Shown: positions 28,188-36,228, counted from the first letter of the stretch. The stretch: DNA of 53,138 bases from Clostridia bacterium (GCA_017621525.1 JAGASX010000010.1:1-53138), one strand, 5' to 3'. Notes: generated by a model from the sequence alone, not told the origin. A program made the numbers and translations.

Positions 28188-28239
28188 AACCCCATTATAT
28201 CATGAAATAACAAATATAATAAAGTTTTAAATAAAAAAT

Positions 28240-28311
28240 ATTAAAAAATTCAACCCCGCGTGGCGTTACCGCCGATTTCCAATAAACAAAGTATTGGCAT
28301 TGGTTGAATTC
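28240..28311 (-). ncRNA. Candidate small RNA 2 (downstream of the array)
   Basis: A minus-strand RNA of about 70 nt with its own promoter: TTGACT (28341-28346), a 17-bp spacer and TATAAT (28318-28323), giving a first base at 28311. Nucleotides 2-10 (AAUUCAACC) pair with 57-65 (GGUUGAAUU), closing a multibranch loop. Inside are a CCAAUA/UAUUGG hairpin (15-20 with 28-33) and a GGCG/CGCC hairpin capped by the GNRA tetraloop GUAA (39-50). A T-rich tail follows at once. No open reading frame fits. It shares GCGGUA and flanking bases with small RNA 1. It matches no RNA family I recognise. Confidence 0.65.
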
Positions 28312-28317
28312 ATGATT

Positions 28318-28346
28318 ATTATACTTCAAAAAAACAGAAAAGTCAA
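28318..28346 (-). promoter_or_regulatory. Promoter of small RNA 2
   Basis: TTGACT -35 and TATAAT -10 with an exact 17-bp spacer on the minus strand. The -35 begins a few bases after the T-tract of small RNA 1, so the two units are packed back to back. Confidence 0.8.
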
Positions 28347-28350
28347 CTAC

Positions 28351-28404
28351 AAAAAAAAGATGGGATTATCGATGCCATACCGCTTCGCCTCTATCCCTAT
28401 CTTT
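28351..28404 (-). ncRNA. Candidate small RNA 1 (adjacent to the array)
   Basis: A 54-nt minus-strand RNA. Its predicted first base (28404) begins the closing stem: AAAGAU (1-6) pairs with AUCUUU (44-49) and, after one bulged A, GGGAU (8-12) pairs with AUCCC (39-43). A run of eight U ends it. The 26-nt apical region contains GCGAAGC and GCGGUAUGGCAUCG, the latter close to a segment of small RNA 2. It has no coding potential. The stem and T-tract could also stop transcription coming out of the CRISPR array, but the consensus promoter in front argues for an independent gene. Confidence 0.65.
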
Positions 28405-28410
28405 AATAAT

Positions 28411-28439
28411 AATATATCAAAATATTTACAGTGTGTCAA
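28411..28439 (-). promoter_or_regulatory. Promoter of small RNA 1
   Basis: TTGACA (28434-28439) and TATATT (28411-28416, extended by TGA) with an exact 17-bp spacer on the minus strand. The -35 lies in the position occupied by the last, degenerate CRISPR repeat. Confidence 0.8.
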
Positions 28440-29852
28440 TAAAAAATTTTAACATAACTTTCAAACGAGTAGATGGACAACCAGTATGGAACAAAGGTTT
28501 TAGACTTATCTGAAATAACATAACTCTCAAACATGCAAGCGTCGGAGCAACAAAAGACGAAGGTTTTAGACTTATCTGAAATAACATAACTCTCAAACCA
28601 GTTTAAAAGTCTTGAAATGTGGAATAGTGTTTTAGACTTATCTGAAATAACATAACTCTCAAACGATGTTGAAACCTATGGAGATGGTGTTGATGTTTTA
28701 GACTTATCTGAAATAACATAACTCTCAAACTTAAAGAACTCACTCCATTTTTTGTAATCTGTTTTAGACTTATCTGAAATAACATAACTCTCAAACCTCA
28801 TCATTTACTTGCTGAACAAACTCGTTGTTTTAGACTTATCTGAAATAACATAACTCTCAAACGTTGTTATAGTGCTTTTGGGCATATAACCAGTTTTAGA
28901 CTTATCTGAAATAACATAACTCTCAAACACCCAGACGCAACTATTGCGACAAAATTTGGTTTTAGACTTATCTGAAATAACATAACTCTCAAACACTAAA
29001 GCACAAAACAAGTCAATCAAAAATGTTTTAGACTTATCTGAAATAACATAACTCTCAAACATTACCAGTCTTTTTAGCTTTAATAAAAGCGTTTTAGACT
29101 TATCTGAAATAACATAACTCTCAAACTATCTTGAACCATTTGTCTTTCAAGTTTAAGTTTTAGACTTATCTGAAATAACATAACTCTCAAACTTGGCGAA
29201 GTTTCAACGCTTCTTGTCTAAGGTTTTAGACTTATCTGAAATAACATAACTCTCAAACCTTGAGCAACTCGTGAAAGAACGTGGGCTGGTTTTAGACTTA
29301 TCTGAAATAACATAACTCTCAAACGATTCATACATGCTGTAAGCAAAACAATCAGTTTTAGACTTATCTGAAATAACATAACTCTCAAACCAAATATGAC
29401 TGCTGAAACTGATTTTATTAGTTTTAGACTTATCTGAAATAACATAACTCTCAAACACATAAAAGCGTTTGAAATACTATATAATAGTTTTAGACTTATC
29501 TGAAATAACATAACTCTCAAACTTAGACCATGTTTCCCAATGGTCGTTGCGGGTTTTAGACTTATCTGAAATAACATAACTCTCAAACATACTTTGGGCT
29601 TAGAAGATTGTTTTCTCTGTTTTAGACTTATCTGAAATAACATAACTCTCAAACCCCTTGCATTTGTTCTTGTATACTTGCGAGGTTTTAGACTTATCTG
29701 AAATAACATAACTCTCAAACATAGAATTTATGTCCCTGACAACTATATTAGTTTTAGACTTATCTGAAATAACATAACTCTCAAACGCATTAAGTATTAT
29801 AATGTGGATAAACAAAGTTTTAGACTTATCTGAAATAACATAACTCTCAAAC
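28431..29852 (-). CRISPR. Type II-A CRISPR array, 21 intact repeats plus one degenerate
   Basis: Twenty-one identical 36-nt repeats begin at 28497, 28564, 28629 and then about every 66 nt up to 29817; spacers are 29-31 nt, nearly all 30, and all differ. In crRNA orientation (minus strand) the repeat starts GTTTGAGAGTTATG and ends AAGTCTAAAAC. The leader end is at the high coordinate, next to csn2. The far end carries a decayed 22nd repeat (28431-28466) that keeps only the first part. The first six bases and the following 11 pair with the tracrRNA in the canonical lower-stem/bulge/upper-stem layout. No spacer matches another part of this window by eye. Confidence 0.98.
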
Positions 29853-29935
29853 CTCAAATTTTGAAAAGTTATTTTTCGCTTACGGCGGTTATTTTTTTAT
29901 CGATAAGTCTTTTTTGAGTTGATAAGTCTATTTTT
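29853..29935 (-). promoter_or_regulatory. CRISPR leader with anchor and repeat-complementary segments
   Basis: The transcribed leader ends in ATTTGAG directly against the first repeat; this is the leader-anchoring sequence known to guide Cas1-Cas2-Csn2-Cas9 integration in type II-A systems. The leader RNA also contains AGACUUAUC twice (complements of 29902-29910 and 29921-29929), each complementary to GAUAAGUCU near the 3' end of the repeat, and CUCAAA, which complements the repeat's start. Leader-repeat pairing of this kind can shape processing of the first crRNA. Confidence 0.8.
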
Positions 29936-29941
29936 TTTATT

Positions 29942-29970
29942 ATTTTAACCTATTTTTGACAATTTTTCAA
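29942..29970 (-). promoter_or_regulatory. Promoter of the CRISPR array
   Basis: TTGAAA (29965-29970, directly after the csn2 stop codon) and TAAAAT (29942-29947) with a 17-bp spacer on the minus strand, giving a predicted start near 29935. Confidence 0.7.
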
Positions 29971-30636
29971 TCAAATTACGCATAAATCTTTATCAATTAT
30001 AATTTTTTCAAAGATTTCAGAGCCTGCATAATCACTGCTTGCAATGTTTAAAACGCCAACCTGCCAATATTTTAATTGTTTTAAAAGAGTAGCCATTTTA
30101 TCTGCGTCGAGAACAGACTGCAAATTAACAAAAACAAAAATTTTTGTATTTTTAAGTTTAATATTCACATCAACCCAAGTTGCAATTTTGTCTACAAGTT
30201 TTTCCTCTTCTAAAATTTTGAATGATAAAAGTTTGCATATAGTTTGATAAGTGATTTCTTCACTGCTTTCAAGAGGAAGGTCTATGTTGTCAGAAATTTT
30301 TTCACCTAATGAATGAATTTCCGAAGCAATTTCTTGCACTTCTTGAAAATAGTCGCCCTCCTTAAACACATTTAAAACTTTTGCATTTATCCCATTCTCA
30401 ATTTTCTTGTTAGAAAGCGCAAGTGAGAAAAAATCATAAATTACAGAAACAATGTTTTCAATTTGAAGAATTTTGCCATTTTCAGAAAGTACCCACTCTC
30501 CATATTCTCCGTCAATTTGGGAAATAAGTTGTTTTGTAAGAGAATAGAACTCTTGCGGATTTTCTATAATTAAAGTTTGGAATAGATTTTCATCAAAATT
30601 TATCTGCCTATCAAAATTTTTATGAACAAGTTTCAT
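29971..30636 (-). CDS. csn2: CRISPR adaptation protein Csn2
   Basis: A 221-residue protein at the csn2 position of a type II-A operon. Csn2 forms a tetrameric ring that slides on double-stranded DNA ends and takes part in spacer acquisition with Cas1, Cas2 and Cas9. Typical features are the N-terminal MKLVHKNFDRQINFDE strand, a long helical middle, and a degenerate NTPase core with NTKIFVFVNLQSVLDADKM towards the C-terminus. It overlaps cas2 by 4 nt and ends at the array promoter. Its presence assigns the locus to subtype II-A. Confidence 0.9.
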   Translation of the reverse strand: MKLVHKNFDRQINFDENLFQTLIIENPQEFYSLTKQLISQIDGEYGEWVLSENGKILQIENIVSVIYDFFSLALSNKKIENGINAKVLNVFKEGDYFQEVQEIASEIHSLGEKISDNIDLPLESSEEITYQTICKLLSFKILEEEKLVDKIATWVDVNIKLKNTKIFVFVNLQSVLDADKMATLLKQLKYWQVGVLNIASSDYAGSEIFEKIIIDKDLCVI

Positions 30637-30953
30637 AATTCCACCACCCTTTTTGTAGAGTCTATAACCTTTGTTTGGGCACTTCCCACATAATATTCAA
30701 TACTTGCAAATTGTTTTTCTGTAACTTCCAAAAGTTCTACAAGGCCAGCAGGAGGAATGTTTTTAAGCAACTGATTTTTTAATAGTTTTGATGAATTATT
30801 GTTTAAAACAAGTCTGGAATAAACCGATTCTTGCATCATAATAAATCCGTTTTTTAACAAAAACTTACGAAATTTTCGATACTCTGCCAAATCTTTGTTT
30901 GTAACAGTTGGCAGGTCAAAAAACACTAACAATCTCATAATCCTTCTACTCAT
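30633..30953 (-). CDS. cas2: CRISPR-associated endonuclease Cas2
   Basis: A 106-residue ferredoxin-like protein that bridges two Cas1 dimers in the spacer integration complex. The first strand MRLLVFFDLP ends in the conserved Asp13. It then has RKFLLKNGFIMMQESVYSRLV, typical of type II Cas2. It overlaps cas1 by 8 nt and csn2 by 4 nt. Confidence 0.95.
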   Translation of the reverse strand: MSRRIMRLLVFFDLPTVTNKDLAEYRKFRKFLLKNGFIMMQESVYSRLVLNNNSSKLLKNQLLKNIPPAGLVELLEVTEKQFASIEYYVGSAQTKVIDSTKRVVEL

Positions 30954-31803
30954 AATTACAAATTAGTCTTGCGTCCCCCTCTTCAAGAGCCTCAAAAATG
31001 CGTTGACAATATATTGAAATAGCATTTTCAAAATATTGTAGTTTATCGCAAATTTTTAATTGTTTTTCAAAAATTTGCAACATTTTTGCTTTAAAATCAT
31101 CATTTTCTTGCAAATTTAGTGCGATTTCATCAATCAGCGGGCGAAAAGGTTCCATTAAATCACAGCCTAAATTAAAATCATTAAATTCATTTTTATGCCA
31201 AATCCCAAGTTGAGTTATATAACCACACTTTACAATTTCGCGATTGAAGCATGAAAGTAAAATTGTATATCCGTAATTTAAGGCAGAATTTGTTTTTGTA
31301 AATTCTCCCCGCGAAAAATCCATACCAAAAAGTGCATTGAAATATACTTTCGCAGAATGTCCCTCGCGGTTTGTTGCATCGTTTAATTCAATTTCTTCAA
31401 CATATTTATCAAGCAATTGTCCCTCATTAAAATGACCATATTTTTTAAGAAGCCTGCTTTGATTTTTAATTTTCATTTCAACAATTTTCGCCCAAACCCG
31501 AGCCTTAACATCATCTTTCCATGCAATTTGCATTTTTATTTTCTTTGAGGTGTTATGACTGCCATAAAGTGGAAGAAGTTCACTTTCAGGCGAATGTTTT
31601 TCATCACAAAAAATTATTTTTACCTTATTTTTTACAAGTTCGCTTATCAGCGCGGTTGTAATTGAAATCGCTGTGGACTCTAAAATTAAATATGAAATTT
31701 CCGGAATAAAAACCTTTGTTTCTTGTTCACATCGGCAAACAAGATAATTCATTTTAAGGTCAAGTTTACAGCGATTTTTTACAACAATTGTGCGAAAGCC
31801 CAT
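30946..31803 (-). CDS. cas1: CRISPR-associated integrase Cas1
   Basis: A 285-residue Cas1 of the type II clade. The metal ligands are visible: Glu147 in NREGHSAKVYF, His203 in GIWHKNEFND and Glu218 in CDLMEPFRPLID. The N-terminal beta domain starts MGFRTIVVKNRCKLDL. It inserts new spacers at the leader end together with Cas2. It begins 2 nt after the cas9 stop codon, in the same operon. Confidence 0.96.
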   Translation of the reverse strand: MGFRTIVVKNRCKLDLKMNYLVCRCEQETKVFIPEISYLILESTAISITTALISELVKNKVKIIFCDEKHSPESELLPLYGSHNTSKKIKMQIAWKDDVKARVWAKIVEMKIKNQSRLLKKYGHFNEGQLLDKYVEEIELNDATNREGHSAKVYFNALFGMDFSRGEFTKTNSALNYGYTILLSCFNREIVKCGYITQLGIWHKNEFNDFNLGCDLMEPFRPLIDEIALNLQENDDFKAKMLQIFEKQLKICDKLQYFENAISIYCQRIFEALEEGDARLICNYE

Positions 31804-31805
31804 TT

Positions 31806-34800
31806 TTACAATTTTACCACCTTTTCAAAAATGCCCGTTTGAGAACGCATAACAAGTGAAATGTTTTTATCGGTAATGTTTTTGTTAAGGGTAACAATAC
31901 CTATATTTTTTGAATCTTTCAGTTTTACAAATTTAATACCCTTAGAATTAACTGATAGACCTTTTGCGATTGCAAGCACTTCTGGAACCTGTTCTTTAAT
32001 GGATAAATTTATAAAATTATCCCTTTCTTTTTGAAGAACTTCTGCCAAACCATAAAGTTGCGTTTCTTTATAACAATTTTTTGTAAACTGCTTTGTTATT
32101 TCATCATAAAGTGCAAGATTTTTCTCTTTTGTGATAAGTCTTTCTTGATTTAATGTTTTATCGGAAGGTGAAAGGGCTATTTCATTATCAGAAACTTGAA
32201 CACCGCTGTTTTCCGTCCTTTTCATTCTTTCAAGGTCGGTAAATTTTTCAAGATTTTTAATAATCTGAACACACCATCGAGGAGCATGCCATTGATTAGC
32301 ATTTTTCAATTGAAAACAATCTCCACTTTTTGCGGACAGCCAATATTCTCCGCCACCTATTTTTAATGTTGAAACCAAGTTTATTTTAGGAATAAGAATT
32401 TTGGCATTTTCAAGGTTGTATCTTTTGGCAAGATATTCAAAAATCTTTTGGTCGCAATTTTTATCTTTCTGATATTTTTTATAAATCATAACAGGTACGC
32501 TTTCTATGGTTTTAATTTTCTTGCCCTTGTTCTCGCTTTCAATAAGCATGTAGTAAGCAATTGTTTCGCTGTTATATCCACCATACAATCCAATATCAGC
32601 AATTGGGCTGTTTTCACCTTTAAGACTTATTTTCGCCTTGCTATGTTCACCGATAAATTTGCTGTTTTTCTCATTTTTATAAATAGTAGCATCATAAAAT
32701 GCACCATTTTTCTTTGCATAGTTCATGCGACTGACAAGGCAATCATTTTTTTCGCAAATTTCTTTTACCCTTAAAATATCCTCTTTGCCATTCCATATAA
32801 CCTCTCCCGATTTTGGAGAATAAATGGTATGTTCAAAAATTTTACCGATATTTTTTGTGGTTTTGCTGTTTTTATTATTTACTTTATAGAAATTTCTTGG
32901 GTCATCAGTGAAACGGCTGTACAAAACATTACCTGCAACAATGTTAAGATATGCGTCCTTTGCGTGATGCAAATCATTAACAGAACGGCATTTTATAATA
33001 TCTGCACACGACTTAAATTCATTTGCCATACTTGCTTTTGAATAAACAATCTTTCGCGGGTCGTCTACCATGTTTTTAAGAAGTTCAATAACAGCCTTTG
33101 CCGTTTGATGAGTTTCTACCATTTGGCGAGCGATAAAACCACCAAGTTCTTCCTCTGTTATTGGGGTTTTGCGGGTAAGGTTTGCGTATTTTTTGTCAGA
33201 CATAAGTCCGCATTTATGTAAAATTGACCAAAAATATTGTTGGCTTTCAACCCAATCTGGGTGTTTATTAAAAATTGGATAATCATCTTCTTTTTCTCTG
33301 TTGTATTGACTGAGAACAAGCACCTTGTTGTCTATGCTGTCATCTTTTATCATTGCTTGAGGAATGATATGGTCAACATCGCAAACACGCTGGTTGAATA
33401 CTTCGTCAATTGAAAGAGGCTGTCCGGTGTATGCACATTTGCCAAGTTGAAGGAAATATAAATATAGTTTTTCACTTTTAATTTTGCTTGCGGTGTCATC
33501 ATGATTAAGCTCATTAAGAAGTTCTTGCAAATCCAAGGTTAAACCTTTTACACAATCTTTAAATTCTTGTGAAGTATATATTTCCTGCAGTTTTTTCTGA
33601 CGAGAAAGTTTTTCGCCCATATCAGGACGCTTTTCTCTTGCAACTTCTACAAAAATTTTATCTGGCATTTTGCCGAGTGCAAGTTTTACCTCATCAATTA
33701 TTTTTATAGTCTGCCATACAGAGCGTTTTACAGCCGGCGAGCAATACAAAGCATCAACATCTTGGTATGTTATTGTATCAAACTTTGCCTTTCTAAATTT
33801 TCTTAATTCTTCTTGCAAAGACAGGTTTGAATCGTTGACTATTTCCATAAGATTTTGATTTGTATTCCAAAGTCTTTCAATAACGGTTATCGCTTCGCCA
33901 TTTTCATCAGCAAACAAAAGCCCATGCAAGAATTTTTTTGAAAGTCTGCCCCAGCCCGAGCAGGTGATTGATTTAAGTTCTTTAATTTGTCCATCGTTTA
34001 GCCTATTGCCAAACTTCTTTCTTATACAACTTTCAAGTCGGGTTTTATCTGCAATTATAGTTTTAAGTTTGATAATCTCCTCAAACATATCCAAATTGTC
34101 ATCAACAAATTGTTTGCCAAAAAGAGGGCTTGTTGATAATTTTGCATAAATGCCAAAATTGTTTTTAAATTCTTTGTTTATTCCTTCAATAACAATATCT
34201 TCGCCAAGTTCTGCCTTTAAAAACTCTTTCAGTTTTTTGATTGTAACTTTATTTTCCCTTTCAAAAAGTCCTTCAAAAATTTTTTGTTTCAATTCAACTG
34301 AAATATTTTCACCATTCAGTCGTAATTTATTCAGTTCATCAAGTACCATAAATTTAGAATACAAAATTGATTGTTTTGGCAAAACATCTTCGGTTGGAAG
34401 TTGACTGCACTTACCCGTCATGCGAGAGATAAAACTTTCTTCCGCCTTATCAAAATCCACAATTTTGTTCAGTGTCCAAGGACGAAGTGGGATATTGCTT
34501 TCCTTCACCGACCAAGCAAATTTTCTTTCCTCTTCATCTTTTCCGCCAATTGGCCCTACAAAATATGGCACGCGATATTCAATTATTTTTATTATTTTTT
34601 CTGCATTTGTCAGCCCGCTTTCATCTTTTTCATTAAGGAATGGATATTTTGTGGCGTTTACTTCAAGTATTCTTTTTGCCTCGTTGACATAAAGTTGGTT
34701 TGGAAATGTTGCATTTACTTTTGTTCTTTGTTTGTTTAAAAAGTCGCCATTTTCCATGGCAAGGTAAATTTTATTTTTAATTTTTTTGAAGTTTTCATCG

Positions 34801-35987
34801 CCATCTTTTTTCTTGTCAAGAACTGATTTTACATACTTATAAAAATCTTCCCTTGTTGCGCTTTTTGTTCCACCAAATCGAACAACTTGTTTTTGTCCGT
34901 CAAAAATACTTCCATTTACATAAACAGCATAGTTTACATTTTTAAAATCTTTGCCCTGTCCAAGGCGGAACATATTTGAATATTCTTCCGGGTAATATGT
35001 TTTTATAAACTTCTTAAATTCTTTAAGTTGTTCTTTGTGTATACCAAAAAGTTGAGTATGAGCTTGACAAATATAATCATTGTTGCCTAAAAATTTCTTT
35101 AAAATTATGATTGAATAAAGATTTTTAAGTTTTTCAAGCATTTGCAACTGCTCATCTTGCAAAAATGATAACGATGCAATTGTTGTGTCTATTTCATCAT
35201 CAGAGAAATTTAATTTTGTTTCATTCTCTTCCTCAATTTCAAAAACATCTTTCAGGGTTATTTTTCCGTCTACAATGGCGCAAACAACCGCCTTTTCAGC
35301 CTTGGTTTTTGCACCAAAAAGGTCGCACAATTGTTTTTTCTTATCCCTTATTCCATTATTATTTTTAACAATCTCTAAAATTGCGTTTTCTTCGGGCGAA
35401 TATATTGATGAAATTTCTTCTATGCTTTTAAATTGTTCTATAAATTCATCAACCACCCTTTGCAAACTTTGATTTTTGCCAATATCGCACTCTAAAAGAA
35501 AGTGCCCGCGACGCTTTACGATGTTATGAAGTGCAAGATACAGAAATCGTATATCTTTCGCTGGGGTTTGGGTAAGTTCTTCGCGAAGATGATAAATGGT
35601 TGGATAATTGTTATAAAAATCTTTATCTGTATACTTTTTTCCATCAATTTCATCGGCAAAAAGAGAATTTTTTGATTTTAAATTTTTCTTTAATTTATCA
35701 TCAATGTAAAGACTGCTTGCTTTAAGTCTATCAAAAAAGCGAGGGTCTTGCTTATCAACTTCCCTTTCAAAAACTTCGCGAAGCCACGCAAGTTTAAGTT
35801 TTCTTCTTTCAAGTCTGCGTCTGCCTGTTCTAAACGCACGTCGTTCCTCTGCCGACATTGCCTCATCAAAAAGGCGTACTCCCCAAAGTTTTTTGCGCTT
35901 TGCCCTAACAATTTCATACTTGTCATTTGTAACCGCCCAACCACAACTGTTTGTGCCGGCATCAATTCCTAAATAAATTTCTTCCAT
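31806..35987 (-). CDS. cas9: CRISPR RNA-guided endonuclease Cas9 (type II-A)
   Basis: The 1393-residue effector cuts DNA matched by crRNA:tracrRNA. RuvC-I is YLGIDAGTNSCGW with Asp9; the Arg-rich bridge helix spans about residues 48-74; RuvC-II is KIFVEVAREK with Glu at about 781; HNH is CDVDHIIPQ with catalytic His at about 871; RuvC-III is HHAKDAYLNI near 1007. All nuclease residues are intact. A recognition lobe lies between the bridge helix and RuvC-II, and a PAM-interacting region follows RuvC-III. The start is the ATG at 35987, 8 nt after AAAGGAG. A longer in-frame start at 36035 has no Shine-Dalgarno and would run into the tracrRNA gene. Length is typical of II-A. The PAM cannot be read from sequence. 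Confidence 0.98.
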   Translation of the reverse strand: MEEIYLGIDAGTNSCGWAVTNDKYEIVRAKRKKLWGVRLFDEAMSAEERRAFRTGRRRLERRKLKLAWLREVFEREVDKQDPRFFDRLKASSLYIDDKLKKNLKSKNSLFADEIDGKKYTDKDFYNNYPTIYHLREELTQTPAKDIRFLYLALHNIVKRRGHFLLECDIGKNQSLQRVVDEFIEQFKSIEEISSIYSPEENAILEIVKNNNGIRDKKKQLCDLFGAKTKAEKAVVCAIVDGKITLKDVFEIEEENETKLNFSDDEIDTTIASLSFLQDEQLQMLEKLKNLYSIIILKKFLGNNDYICQAHTQLFGIHKEQLKEFKKFIKTYYPEEYSNMFRLGQGKDFKNVNYAVYVNGSIFDGQKQVVRFGGTKSATREDFYKYVKSVLDKKKDGDENFKKIKNKIYLAMENGDFLNKQRTKVNATFPNQLYVNEAKRILEVNATKYPFLNEKDESGLTNAEKIIKIIEYRVPYFVGPIGGKDEEERKFAWSVKESNIPLRPWTLNKIVDFDKAEESFISRMTGKCSQLPTEDVLPKQSILYSKFMVLDELNKLRLNGENISVELKQKIFEGLFERENKVTIKKLKEFLKAELGEDIVIEGINKEFKNNFGIYAKLSTSPLFGKQFVDDNLDMFEEIIKLKTIIADKTRLESCIRKKFGNRLNDGQIKELKSITCSGWGRLSKKFLHGLLFADENGEAITVIERLWNTNQNLMEIVNDSNLSLQEELRKFRKAKFDTITYQDVDALYCSPAVKRSVWQTIKIIDEVKLALGKMPDKIFVEVAREKRPDMGEKLSRQKKLQEIYTSQEFKDCVKGLTLDLQELLNELNHDDTASKIKSEKLYLYFLQLGKCAYTGQPLSIDEVFNQRVCDVDHIIPQAMIKDDSIDNKVLVLSQYNREKEDDYPIFNKHPDWVESQQYFWSILHKCGLMSDKKYANLTRKTPITEEELGGFIARQMVETHQTAKAVIELLKNMVDDPRKIVYSKASMANEFKSCADIIKCRSVNDLHHAKDAYLNIVAGNVLYSRFTDDPRNFYKVNNKNSKTTKNIGKIFEHTIYSPKSGEVIWNGKEDILRVKEICEKNDCLVSRMNYAKKNGAFYDATIYKNEKNSKFIGEHSKAKISLKGENSPIADIGLYGGYNSETIAYYMLIESENKGKKIKTIESVPVMIYKKYQKDKNCDQKIFEYLAKRYNLENAKILIPKINLVSTLKIGGGEYWLSAKSGDCFQLKNANQWHAPRWCVQIIKNLEKFTDLERMKRTENSGVQVSDNEIALSPSDKTLNQERLITKEKNLALYDEITKQFTKNCYKETQLYGLAEVLQKERDNFINLSIKEQVPEVLAIAKGLSVNSKGIKFVKLKDSKNIGIVTLNKNITDKNISLVMRSQTGIFEKVVKL

Positions 35988-35991
35988 TTGC

Positions 35992-36020
35992 TTGACTCCT
36001 TTGTAAAAATGTTGTATATT
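35992..36020 (+). promoter_or_regulatory. tracrRNA promoter overlapping the cas9 ribosome binding site
   Basis: TTGACT (35992-35997) and TATATT (36015-36020) with a 17-bp spacer on the plus strand. The -35 sits on top of the minus-strand Shine-Dalgarno of cas9 (35996-36002). Confidence 0.8.
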
Positions 36021-36026
36021 AATGGT

Positions 36027-36107
36027 GAATAACATAACGAGTTCAAATACATTTATTCAAAACATATCGCAGAGTGGCGAGCAAGATGAGGGTTTCCCTC
36101 ATTTTTT
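36027..36107 (+). ncRNA. tracrRNA
   Basis: An RNA of about 81 nt transcribed away from cas9. Its first bases, GAAUAACAUAAC, pair with the crRNA repeat's upper stem; GAGU forms the bulge; UCAAAU pairs with the repeat's first six bases, GUUUGA. Two hairpins follow: UCGC/GCGA with loop AGAGUG (36067-36080), and AUGAGGG/CCCUCAU with loop UUU (36086-36102), which ends in a T-tract and is the terminator. The predicted first base coincides with the start of the anti-repeat, so the primary transcript is already short. Confidence 0.9.
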
Positions 36108-36135
36108 GTTTGCCTTTCACCTTTAATATAGAAAA

Positions 36136-36164
36136 ATTATACCATAATAATTTTCTTTTACAAA
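36136..36164 (-). promoter_or_regulatory. cas operon promoter
   Basis: TATAAT (36136-36141) preceded by TGG (extended -10) and, 17 bp upstream, a TTTGTA -35 on the minus strand. Transcription from about 36129 gives a cas9 5' UTR of about 140 nt that contains the full antisense of the tracrRNA. Confidence 0.7.
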
Positions 36165-36228
36165 GGCTTTTAAATGGCAATATGAAACCTTACAAAATAA
36201 GCATAATTTCGACAAAAGGCAATTAAAA

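Noticed and set aside
28253..28280. T-box-like sequence in small RNA 2 (GGCGGUAACGCC then ACGCGG)
   Set aside because: There is no specifier stem, the conserved T-box core does not align, and no tRNA-related gene follows.
28240..28404. The two stem-plus-T-tract structures as simple terminators of the array
   Set aside because: Each has a consensus promoter placing its start at, or one base before, the stem's first base, and the second has an internal GNRA-capped hairpin. A terminator role in addition remains possible.
28603..29857. Open reading frames with repeated ESYVISDKSKT-like or RVMLFQISLK-like peptides
   Set aside because: They are translations of the CRISPR repeats themselves and are not genes.
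35988..36035. Longer in-frame start for cas9 adding 16 residues
   Set aside because: It has no Shine-Dalgarno and runs into the tracrRNA gene; the ATG at 35987 has AAAGGAG and begins with the standard Cas9 RuvC-I strand.
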